Of a stretch of 51,730 bases of DNA, positions 1-6,670 are shown piece after piece (the stretch's first letter is position 1; each line of letters opens with the position of its first letter). The stretch covers positions 1 through 51,730 of the forward strand of contig DATGXO010000168.1 in NCBI GenBank assembly GCA_035298965.1. The letters are read 5' to 3'. A model generated the notes under the pieces. That model had not been told where the DNA came from. It ran no database searches and saw nothing but the letters and a program-made list of their open reading frames with translations. This DNA is from CAJCBL01 sp035298965. GTDB taxonomy: Bacteria > Verrucomicrobiota > Verrucomicrobiia > Opitutales > Opitutaceae. Made by a program: the position numbers and the translations under genes.

Positions 1-112
1 GTTTCTCGGGATCGATCGCGATCACTTCGACATCCGCGCGGCCGGCAAGCCGCTCGTTGATCTCGAGGCCCGTGGTGCCCTCGCTGCCGTCGACAAAGAC
101 TTTCGGTTTCAT
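1..112 (-). CDS. argC: N-acetyl-gamma-glutamyl-phosphate reductase, type 2 (5' part only)
   Basis: Only the first 37 codons lie in the window; the gene runs off the left edge. The N-terminus reads MKPKVFVDGSEGTTGLEINE, the start of the short (type 2) ArgC family: a beta strand followed by the Gly-rich NADP-binding turn (GxxGTTGL). In that family the enzyme reduces N-acetyl-glutamyl phosphate to the semialdehyde, the third step of arginine synthesis, in the cytoplasm. An ArgA-type synthase for the first step is encoded about 24 kb away (23838-25157), so the pathway is not one operon here. The ATG at 112 is the only start that gives the family N-terminus. The fragment is too short to check the catalytic cysteine. 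Confidence 0.8.
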   Translation of the reverse strand, partial: MKPKVFVDGSEGTTGLEINERLAGRADVEVIAIDPEK

Positions 113-230
113 AGGCGGAAAACGTTTTCGGAGCGCGACACTGCGGCGGCAAGCGCCCCGAGCGTCAACAACACTAACGGCGCATTTCCCCGCGCCCTCC
201 CCGCGCACCCATAACCCATCACCTCTCACC

Positions 231-270
231 TTTCGCCTTCCGCTTCTCGCCTTCCGCCTCCCGCCTCACC
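231..270. repeat. pyrimidine-rich direct repeat downstream of the M23 peptidase gene
   Basis: A C/T-rich stretch carries the 10-mer CGCCTTCCGC twice (234-243 and 248-257) with close variants between. It overlaps the last bases of the peptidase gene on the minus strand. A similar C/T-rich stretch lies at the 3' end of thrC (about 18331-18356). No role can be assigned from sequence alone. Confidence 0.4.
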
Positions 271-1297
271 TCAACGTTCCGAAAAGTTTCTCCAACACCT
301 CGAACAGATCCTTCGCCGGCGCCTGCGCCGTGCCGCGCCCCTGCACTAGCTTGATCGCGCGATGGCTCACCACCTCATCGTGGTTCACCTCGACGATTTG
401 GACCGAGTTCAGCCGCTGTATCGCCACATCGCTCACGCTGAGCGGCCGCAGCGCCAGCGGCAGCCCGGTCCAGTAGCAGTCGATCTCCCAGCCGCCGAGC
501 AGCCCGCCGGGCGGCAAGGCGCCTTTCACGAGCGACGGGTAACGTTCGACAAAATCCGGCGTCCGCGTCGAGGCGACGCGCACCTTCACCGTCACCGGCA
601 AGGTCGCGAGATACTCGCCGATGTCGTCAACCCGCTTCGCGCGAAACGCGTCGAAAAAACCGCGCGGGTCGAAGCCCATCAGGTTCATCCCGTTCCAGCG
701 CCCATGGTAGTTCGGACTGCCGAACTTCTGCCGGTCGTACCACGGCTGGAACGCCTCCGTCGCCACCAGCCCCATCTCGAAATGCAGGTGTGCGCGGTCC
801 TTCGGGATCGCGTAACCGCCCGCGCTGTGGCCCAGCGTGCCGAGCTGTTCGCCGCGTTTCACGGTGTCGCCGACTTTCAACCCCGGCTGGATCGCACCGA
901 GGTGCGCGTACAACGAAAAGAACGCCGGCGTCGCGCCCGGATGCTCGAGCACCACGTAGCGCCCGTAGCTGCTCTGGCCGGCCTTCGCGGCGATGTGCCG
1001 CACCACGCCGTCCATCGTCGCGCACACTTCGTCCGTCGGCTCGCCACGCACCCGTGGCTTGATCGGCTTCAGGTCGATACCCTCGTGAAACTGATACCCG
1101 CCGCTGCGCACGCAGCCGAAGAGCCCCGACTCCGGATCGCCCGACGCCGTTGCCTGCACGTACTCCTCGATTGGGCGGTCCTCGACATAGGCTGTGTTCG
1201 GCGTCGGCCACGCCATCTGCAACCGCGCGTGGGCGGTCGCGAGGTCCGCGACGAGGAGAGCGGTGAGCACGAGAATCCGTTTCACGGGCGCCGACAC
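266..1297 (-). CDS. Secreted M23-family (LytM-like) metallopeptidase
   Basis: A 343-residue protein with an N-terminal signal peptide (hydrophobic core about residues 8-20, likely cleavage near AHA at 22-24). The M23 zinc ligands can be placed: HEGID gives H71 and D75, and the AHLHFE segment gives H170 and H172; H132 in YAHLG is the additional conserved active-site histidine. In the family such enzymes cut peptide bridges in peptidoglycan or act as degenerate activators; with all ligands present this one is probably catalytic and periplasmic. The last 150 residues carry no recognised domain. It is divergent from the pirin-like gene. GTG or ATG starts slightly downstream are possible, but the chosen start gives a good signal peptide. 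Confidence 0.82.
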   Translation of the reverse strand: MSAPVKRILVLTALLVADLATAHARLQMAWPTPNTAYVEDRPIEEYVQATASGDPESGLFGCVRSGGYQFHEGIDLKPIKPRVRGEPTDEVCATMDGVVRHIAAKAGQSSYGRYVVLEHPGATPAFFSLYAHLGAIQPGLKVGDTVKRGEQLGTLGHSAGGYAIPKDRAHLHFEMGLVATEAFQPWYDRQKFGSPNYHGRWNGMNLMGFDPRGFFDAFRAKRVDDIGEYLATLPVTVKVRVASTRTPDFVERYPSLVKGALPPGGLLGGWEIDCYWTGLPLALRPLSVSDVAIQRLNSVQIVEVNHDEVVSHRAIKLVQGRGTAQAPAKDLFEVLEKLFGTLR

Positions 1298-1371
1298 AAG
1301 GAACGCCCCCGGGACCCGTCAAGCGACGCGCAGCGCACTCATGGCGCCGCCTACGCGGCCGCCGCCCCGAG

Positions 1372-1401
1372 CGTAGCGGAACGCGTGATCGTTTCGCTGC
1401 G
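1372..1401. repeat. REP-like hairpin, copy 1
   Basis: Two 12-base arms (CGTAGCGGAACG, 1372-1383, and CGTTTCGCTGCG, 1390-1401) pair over their whole length with two G-U wobbles around a 6-base loop. The core recurs at 2164-2187 with one difference from 1373-1396, and in weaker form at 30041-30064. All copies are intergenic. This one sits between the divergent peptidase and pirin-like genes. Confidence 0.6.
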
Positions 1402-1456
1402 CCGCACGAAACCGCCGCGCCGCTTGCGAACCGCGGACGCGCGACCAAGTAGGCGC

Positions 1457-2152
1457 ATGTTCACGATCCGCCGCGCGCACGAACGCGGCCACGCCGACCA
1501 CGGCTGGCTGCAGACCTACCACACGTTCAGTTTCGCCGATTACGATGACCCGGAGTGGATGGGTTTCCGCAGCCTGCGCGTGATCAACGACGATGTCGTC
1601 GCGCCCGGCATGGGCTTCGGCCTGCACCCGCATCGCGACATGGAGATCATCACGTACGTGCTCAGCGGCGCGCTCGAGCACAAGGACTCGATGGGCAACG
1701 GCCGCGTCATCCGCGCCGGCGATGTGCAATACATGGCCGCCGGCACCGGCGTGCGCCACAGCGAGTTCAATCCCTCGCCCGACGAACCGGTGCACCTCCT
1801 GCAGATCTGGATTCTGCCGGATCGCCGCGGCGTGCCGCCGCGCTACGCCGAGAAGTCGCTCGCCGAAGCACCCGCGGGCCGCCTGCACCTCGTGGCCAGC
1901 AACTCGGGCCGCGACCAGTCGATCGCCATCCATCAGGACGCCGATCTCTGGCTCAGCCGACTCCGCTCCGCCGATACCGTCGCGCACACGCTCGCCCCGC
2001 AACGTCACGCCTGGCTTCACGTGGCCGATGGCGAAGTCACGGTCGCAGGCCACACGTTGCGCTCCGGCGACGCCGTCGCCGTCTCCGACGAACGCGAACT
2101 GCGGATCGAAGCCGCCGCCCCCTCGCGCGTGCTGCTCTTCGATCTCGCGTAA
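1457..2152 (+). CDS. Pirin-family cupin (YhhW-like)
   Basis: A 231-residue bicupin. The N-terminal cupin holds the pirin metal site: H57 and H59 in LHPHRDME, then H101 and E103 in GVRHSEF. The early segment HTFSFADYDD is a pirin-family signature. Family members bind Fe or another metal; some oxidise quercetin and others act as redox-dependent regulators, so substrate cannot be told from sequence. The C-terminal cupin is degenerate. The reading frame is open far upstream, but homology to the family begins at the ATG at 1457. It stands alone between repeat-rich spacers. Confidence 0.88.
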   Translation: MFTIRRAHERGHADHGWLQTYHTFSFADYDDPEWMGFRSLRVINDDVVAPGMGFGLHPHRDMEIITYVLSGALEHKDSMGNGRVIRAGDVQYMAAGTGVRHSEFNPSPDEPVHLLQIWILPDRRGVPPRYAEKSLAEAPAGRLHLVASNSGRDQSIAIHQDADLWLSRLRSADTVAHTLAPQRHAWLHVADGEVTVAGHTLRSGDAVAVSDERELRIEAAAPSRVLLFDLA

Positions 2153-2163
2153 ACGCGTCGACC

Positions 2164-2187
2164 GTAGCGGAACGCGTAATCGTTTCG
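2164..2187. repeat. REP-like hairpin, copy 2
   Basis: A 24-base match to 1373-1396 with one substitution, 11 bases after the pirin-like stop codon. The right arm is less complementary than in copy 1. It directly precedes the two-hairpin element at 2235-2296, so two repeat families lie in tandem in this spacer. Confidence 0.55.
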
Positions 2188-2234
2188 TGCCGACGCGAAT
2201 TCCGCATTCGCGCTGCCCGCGAGGACCGCGCTCC

Positions 2235-2296
2235 GAGGTAGTGACGGCTCTCCGAGCCGTCCGTTCGCCCGGCGGGCCCAGCGGTCCCGCCCTACC
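2235..2296. repeat. Two-hairpin intergenic element, copy A
   Basis: Outer bases GGTAG (2237-2241) and CTACC (2292-2296) form an inverted repeat enclosing two hairpins: GACGGCTC/GAGCCGTC (2243-2250, 2254-2261) and GGCGGG/CCCGCC (2271-2276, 2286-2291). The same plan recurs at 26865-26930 and, with different stem sequences, at 21965-22030. Bases 2268-2291 recur exactly in inverted orientation at 11307-11330. There is no T-run, so it is not a standard intrinsic terminator. Confidence 0.6.
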
Positions 2297-2497
2297 CGCA
2301 GGCGTCGGCCGCCCAAGTCTCGGGTTTGATCGTGGCGCCGCTCGCGAGAGCGGCGATTCCAGGCAAGCGCGTCTCCGCCACGCGCACCCGCATTGCCCTC
2401 GCCTCTCCCGCCCCGCGGCCACCCTACGGCCAGCCCGCGCACCCGAACTTCGTTGTTGAGCGCCCGCCCGCGGCGGTGCGTGCTCTCCGCCCTACCG
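2297..2497. other. Spacer before hemE with a shared GGCGCCGC palindromic element
   Basis: This completes a spacer of about 345 bases between the pirin-like gene and hemE. At 2334-2356 lies an element with inverted arms (GCCGCT/AGCGGC); a near copy lies at 30074-30096, also just after a REP-like hairpin. No convincing gene is seen: open frames here lack family features and overlap repeats. No clear promoter was recognised. Confidence 0.45.
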
Positions 2498-3529
2498 ATG
2501 ACGTCCCGCGAACGCTTTCTCGCCGCCTGCGCCTGCCAACCGCTCGAGCGCCCGCCGCTCTGGATCATGCGCCAGGCCGGCCGCTACCTCCCCGAGTACC
2601 GCGCGCTGAAAGCGAAGCACAACTTCCTGAAAATGGTGCGCACGCCCGATCTCGCCGCCGAGGTCACGATGCAACCGATGCGCCGTTTTCCCCAGCTCGA
2701 TGCCGCGATCGTGTTCTCCGACATCCTCGTCATCCCCGAGGCGCTCGGCCAAGGCTACCGCTTCAAAGAAGAAGGCGGCATCGCGATGGACTGGCGCGTC
2801 GAACGTTGGGAGCAGGTCGACCGCCTCACCGTCGAGCTCGTGCCCGAGCGGCTCCGCTACGTGCCCGAGGCGCTCAAACGCGTGCGCGAGCAACTCGGCC
2901 CCGATCGCGCGCTGCTCGGTTTCTGCGGCTCCCCGTGGACGCTCGCCGCGTACATGGTCGAGGGCGAGGGCTCCGACGATTTCGCCCGCGCGAAGGCGCT
3001 GCTCTACGGCGACCGCCCGCTCTTCGACAAGTTGATGGAGAAACTCGTCCGCGCGCTCGTCTCCTATGTACGGATGCAGATCGAAGCCGGCGCCGATGCC
3101 GTGCAGATCTTCGATTCCTGGGCCGGCATCCTGCCCGCCGCCGAGTACGAGCAGGCCTCGCTGCGCTGGACGCGCCAACTCATCGCCGCGTTGCCGAAAG
3201 GCTTCCCCGTGATCCTCTACGCCAAGGGCGCCGCGCCCAGCCTGCCCGCGCTAGGCGCCAGCGGCGCCACCGTGCTCGGCCTCGACTGGACGATCGACCT
3301 CGCCACCGCGCGCCGCGCCTTGCCCGCAGGCGTCGCCGTGCAGGGCAACCTCGATCCCGTTCTCCTGAATACGACTCCGGCCAACGTCGCCACCGCCGCC
3401 GAGAAGCTGCTCGGCTCGATGCGCGGATTGCCCGGCCACATCTTCAATCTCGGCCACGGCATCCTCCCCGAGGCGAAAATCGATTGCTTCGAAGCGCTCT
3501 GCTCCACCGTCGCCGGCTGGCGCGGGTGA
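2498..3529 (+). CDS. hemE: Uroporphyrinogen decarboxylase
   Basis: A 343-residue cytoplasmic enzyme that removes four carboxyl groups from uroporphyrinogen III to give coproporphyrinogen III in haem synthesis. Family signatures are clear: the N-terminal IMRQAGRYLPEYR segment (substrate-binding arginines), FSDILVIPEALG with the catalytic aspartate, FCGSPWTLAAYMVEG, and FDSWAG. Length matches the family (about 340-355). The frame is open 35 codons upstream, but the family N-terminus MTSRERFLAAC starts at the ATG at 2498. No other haem genes are adjacent. It is followed by a structured spacer. Confidence 0.95.
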   Translation: MTSRERFLAACACQPLERPPLWIMRQAGRYLPEYRALKAKHNFLKMVRTPDLAAEVTMQPMRRFPQLDAAIVFSDILVIPEALGQGYRFKEEGGIAMDWRVERWEQVDRLTVELVPERLRYVPEALKRVREQLGPDRALLGFCGSPWTLAAYMVEGEGSDDFARAKALLYGDRPLFDKLMEKLVRALVSYVRMQIEAGADAVQIFDSWAGILPAAEYEQASLRWTRQLIAALPKGFPVILYAKGAAPSLPALGASGATVLGLDWTIDLATARRALPAGVAVQGNLDPVLLNTTPANVATAAEKLLGSMRGLPGHIFNLGHGILPEAKIDCFEALCSTVAGWRG

Positions 3530-3810
3530 GCGAACGCCGACCGGCAGGCCGCGTCTGTCGTAACAACTCGCAACGCCGCCCCCGAGTGAGTCCCGTTATG
3601 CGGGCGCTCCGCCGTGGCAAAGCGCCCCGGAGTCGGGGTGGGTGGAGGGAAACCGGGCGCGACCTCGTCGCGCTCAACCCGGGGCGCCCCCGGCCGATTA
3701 CGCTGGGCACTCAGGTGACCCCGTGGCCGAAAACACGGTGTTCCACCGGGGGCGCTCGTCGGCGCCGCCTGAGCGCCCATAGCCCACCTCGCCACGTTTC
3801 CCCGCCGACC
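3530..3810. other. Structured spacer with three nested or tandem inverted repeats
   Basis: No gene is seen. The spacer holds GGGCGCT/AGCGCCC (3602-3608, 3621-3627), GCGCGA/TCGCGC (3657-3662, 3668-3673), and a perfect 10-base inverted repeat GCGCCCCCGG/CCGGGGGCGC (3684-3693, 3746-3755) enclosing 52 bases. This is dense folding potential even for high G+C. None has a T-run. Confidence 0.5.
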
Positions 3811-5016
3811 ATGAACACCGCCGCCCAACGCCCCGCGCCGGACAGCTTCACTGTGTTGTTCGTCGACGACGAGCAGCCCATCCTCGAGGGTTTGGGCCGC
3901 TCGCTCTACCCGACACCCGCCGGCTGGCGCCTTGAATTCTGCGCCGATCCTCGCAAGGCGCTCGCGTTGGTCCGCGAGCGTTCGTTCGACGCCGCCGTGG
4001 TCGACATGGCGATGCCCGGGATGAACGGCGTGGAACTTCTCTCCCAGATCGAGGCCGCCTCGCCCGACACCGTGCGCCTCATGCTGACCGCCTCCGGCGA
4101 TTATCCCACCGCGCTCGCCGCCGTGAACGAGGGCCGCGTGTTTCGCTTCCTCGCCAAACCGTGCGGCCGCGAGGAACTCCTCCACGCGCTTGAACTCGCC
4201 AGCCGCCAATACCGCCTGCTGACCGCCGAACGCACCTTGCTGCGCGCCAAGCTCGAGCACGCCGAGCGCGTGGCGACCATCGGCCGCTTCACCGCGGGCA
4301 TCGTGCACGACATCAACAACCACCTCTTCACGATCCTCGGCCTCGCCTCCGCGGAAGTGGCCTCCTCGCCGGCCGATCTCCATCTCATCACCGAAGCCGC
4401 CAGCCGCGCACACGAACTCACGCAGGAGCTCATGGCATTCAGCCGGCAGGATCAGGCGGAACCGCTGCAACCGCTGACGCTCGCCCCGATTCTCGAGAGT
4501 TGCGCCCGCCTGGCCGCTCCCGCGCTCCAGCACCGCGTACGACTCGAGCTCCAGATCCCGGCCAACCTCCCCGCCTTCGTCGGCCACGCCGGCAGACTCA
4601 AGCAGGTCGTAACCAACATCGTCCTCAACGCCCGCGACGCCATCACGGGCCAGGGACAAATCATCCTCTCCGCGGGCGTACGCACCTTCGCCGAAAACGA
4701 TGCGGCCGCTCTTCCGCCGGCGCGATCGGGCCGCTTCGTCTGGTTCGCCGTGACAGACAACGGCTGCGGCATGGACGACGCCACCCGCGCCCACCTCTTC
4801 GAGGCGTTTTTCACCACCAAGCCGCAGGGCAAAGGCACCGGCCTGGGCCTCGCGCTCGCCCGGCAGATCGTCGATCAACATCACGGCTGGATCGCGGTCG
4901 AAAGCGCGCCTCGCATCGGCAGCACCTTTCGAGTCTTCCTTCCCGTCGCCGCGACGTCCGCGCCCGAACGCTCGGCCCCCCCGCTGCGGCCTTCGGTACC
5001 TGACGAGGCTACGTAG
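3811..5016 (+). CDS. Receiver-histidine kinase fusion (two-component signalling)
   Basis: A 401-residue soluble protein. Residues about 13-125 form a CheY-like receiver: acidic pair D19/D20, phospho-acceptor D65 in VVDMAMPG, and K116 in FLAKPC. Residues about 155-215 hold a dimerisation/phospho-acceptor region with H166 in GIVHDINNHL. The ATPase domain follows, with an N-box (N273 in VLNARDA), a G1 box (DNGCGM, 316-321), an F box (FFTTK) and a G2 box (GTGLGLALA). There is no membrane segment or DNA-binding domain. Having the receiver first suggests that another kinase phosphorylates it and so tunes its kinase output, but no partner is adjacent. The ATG at 3811 begins just before the receiver. 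Confidence 0.85.
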   Translation: MNTAAQRPAPDSFTVLFVDDEQPILEGLGRSLYPTPAGWRLEFCADPRKALALVRERSFDAAVVDMAMPGMNGVELLSQIEAASPDTVRLMLTASGDYPTALAAVNEGRVFRFLAKPCGREELLHALELASRQYRLLTAERTLLRAKLEHAERVATIGRFTAGIVHDINNHLFTILGLASAEVASSPADLHLITEAASRAHELTQELMAFSRQDQAEPLQPLTLAPILESCARLAAPALQHRVRLELQIPANLPAFVGHAGRLKQVVTNIVLNARDAITGQGQIILSAGVRTFAENDAAALPPARSGRFVWFAVTDNGCGMDDATRAHLFEAFFTTKPQGKGTGLGLALARQIVDQHHGWIAVESAPRIGSTFRVFLPVAATSAPERSAPPLRPSVPDEAT

Positions 5017-5328
5017 CGGGCAGACGCAAAAACCCGTCCGACAGCGCCACAGTTTTGCGTCTTCGCCGGCCAGCGACAGCGAACCGCGCGACCTGAACAT
5101 ACGCCTCACGACGCAAACGAACCGGCCCGTGGCGCGGCGCTTCCGCCCGCGCAGCAGGATGCCGCACACGCTCGCGTCCCGCCCGTCAGTGCAGCGGCAT
5201 CCCCCGACCACGCGCACGCCGACCGACTCCTCGAGCACGTCAACTATTGGCTAACATGCGTGAATCGCGAGCCGGCCATCTCGGGAGTGAAGCGGGAAAG
5301 GCCTGGAGAGGCGACTGCGCCGGCCGCG
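5017..5328. other. Gene-free convergent spacer with a perfect 9-base inverted repeat
   Basis: This spacer lies between the kinase gene (plus strand) and the FRG-domain gene (minus strand), so both genes end here. GACGCAAAA (5023-5031) and TTTTGCGTC (5053-5061) are perfect inverted arms with a 21-base loop, starting 7 bases after the kinase stop. Its A/T-rich stem edges could act as a two-way transcription stop, which is inference. Nothing gene-like was seen in the rest. Confidence 0.45.
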
Positions 5329-6474
5329 TCACTCCGCTTCGTCGCGCTCAGCGCGGTGATAGGTCCAGCGGCTGACAAGGTGTCGCGATTGGTATTCAAG
5401 CTCGGGGAACAGGCTCGCGTCGGAGATGCCGATCTGCGCGAGCGTGCGCCGGATGCCGGCGCGTTTGTCCTTCGGGATGAGGACCCATTTTGCGATGCGC
5501 GTCTTCTTCAGGCCCGCCTCGATCTCCTCGATCGCGATCGGCAGGCCGACCGCGCTGGCGTGGGCGGTTTTCGCCGGCTGCGGCTCCAGTTTCCCGCCGT
5601 GCACGGTGAACACGCCGGACTGGCTGCTGATCCGGCGGTTCGAGCGCGGCGCGTGCACCGCGACCGGCATGCGGAGCCGCGTGTAGATGCCGGGGAGCGT
5701 CTGCCAGCCCGTGCGCGCGTAGAGATCAATCGTCTCGGCGCGGCCGTTGCGGGTGAACGCGAAATCACGCAGGTCGAACGGCGTTTCGAGCGAGTCGTCG
5801 AGCGAATCGGCGCTCAGGCCGGCCTCCTTTGTCGCCGCGATCGCCTTCGCGATCCGTTCCTCGCGGTAGTCGTCGCGATCGAAGCGCACGAGCTGCAGCT
5901 CGCGCGCGTACACATCACGCCACTCCGGTCGCTCGCGCACGCGGCAGAGGCAACTGCGGGCGATCACGTCGGGATCGCGCGGCCAGGCGACGAGCGAGGC
6001 GCGCGTGGTCGCCGAGGCATGCCAGTTGAGCCGGCGGGCGTTGAGCAGCCACACTGCGGCGTCGGCCACGCCGTCGTCGGCGGGATTGCGCACCGCGAAG
6101 TAGAGCGCAACGAGCAGGTTTTCGGTCCAATCGAGCAACCGCGTCGGCGTCTGGTAGTGCTGCATGAGCACGAGCCGCTCGAAGTCCGTCGCGTCGCGCG
6201 GCGAGGCGTCGGGGTTCATCGTCTCGAAATGCCGGCAGAGCGACACCTCGTCGAGGTACGCGCCCGCCTTGCCGCCGGGCCGGCGCAGCACGCTGGGCGT
6301 GAGCGCAAAATCGACGCGCTCGTGCCCGCGGAACCAGAGGCCGAAGTTCTCGTCGCCGCCGCGAGCACTGCGTTCCGGCCGGATGTCGCGCAGGAACACC
6401 TCGTCCTGCATCGCCTCGATGGCTTCAGTGACACTGCCGATGGTGCGGTCTTCGGGTTTGCGGGCGTTCGTCAT
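5329..6474 (-). CDS. FRG-domain protein
   Basis: A 381-residue protein with the FRG domain, named for its Phe/Tyr-Arg-Gly motif: here WFRGHE, about residues 45-50. The partner motif follows in LVLMQHYQTPTRLLDWTEN, where the HYGxPTRLLDWT consensus is nearly intact, then NLLVALYFAV. FRG domains occur in phage-defence-associated and toxin-like proteins, but biochemical function is poorly known. No membrane segment or second catalytic domain was seen. The gene stands alone, divergent from ileS, with no toxin, antitoxin or restriction partner. A longer upstream frame would run into ileS, so the ATG at 6474 was chosen. Confidence 0.8.
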   Translation of the reverse strand: MTNARKPEDRTIGSVTEAIEAMQDEVFLRDIRPERSARGGDENFGLWFRGHERVDFALTPSVLRRPGGKAGAYLDEVSLCRHFETMNPDASPRDATDFERLVLMQHYQTPTRLLDWTENLLVALYFAVRNPADDGVADAAVWLLNARRLNWHASATTRASLVAWPRDPDVIARSCLCRVRERPEWRDVYARELQLVRFDRDDYREERIAKAIAATKEAGLSADSLDDSLETPFDLRDFAFTRNGRAETIDLYARTGWQTLPGIYTRLRMPVAVHAPRSNRRISSQSGVFTVHGGKLEPQPAKTAHASAVGLPIAIEEIEAGLKKTRIAKWVLIPKDKRAGIRRTLAQIGISDASLFPELEYQSRHLVSRWTYHRAERDEAE

Positions 6475-6623
6475 GGCGGGAAGGGGTTTGCCGCCGGTCG
6501 CGACGCGGGTCGCCGTCCACCGGCGCGGGCATCCTGTCGGACCGGTGCGCGGAGGCAAGAGGTGGACCGCGGCACGACGTTTTCCCCTCGGAAAAACTCC
6601 TCCGAAATAGCCCGGCTCTCCCC

Positions 6624-6651
6624 TTGACTCAAAATCCCCCCCACCTACCCT
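6624..6651 (+). promoter_or_regulatory. Putative sigma-70-type promoter of ileS
   Basis: TTGACT (6624-6629) and TACCCT (6646-6651) are separated by 16 bases, about 20 bases before the ileS ATG. The -35 box is close to consensus and the -10 box keeps only the key T, A and final T. The implied leader is very short. Confidence 0.4.
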
Positions 6652-6670
6652 CGGCCGCCTTTTGTTCGGC

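Noticed and set aside
231..270. CRISPR-like interpretation of the pyrimidine-rich repeats
   Set aside because: Repeats are about 10 bases, irregular and without spacers of constant length; no cas gene is present in the window.
3217..5238. Long minus-strand open frame of 673 codons opposite hemE and the kinase gene
   Set aside because: It is the shadow of two well-supported plus-strand genes. Composition is Gly/Arg/Ala-rich with no domain, as expected for antisense frames at high G+C.
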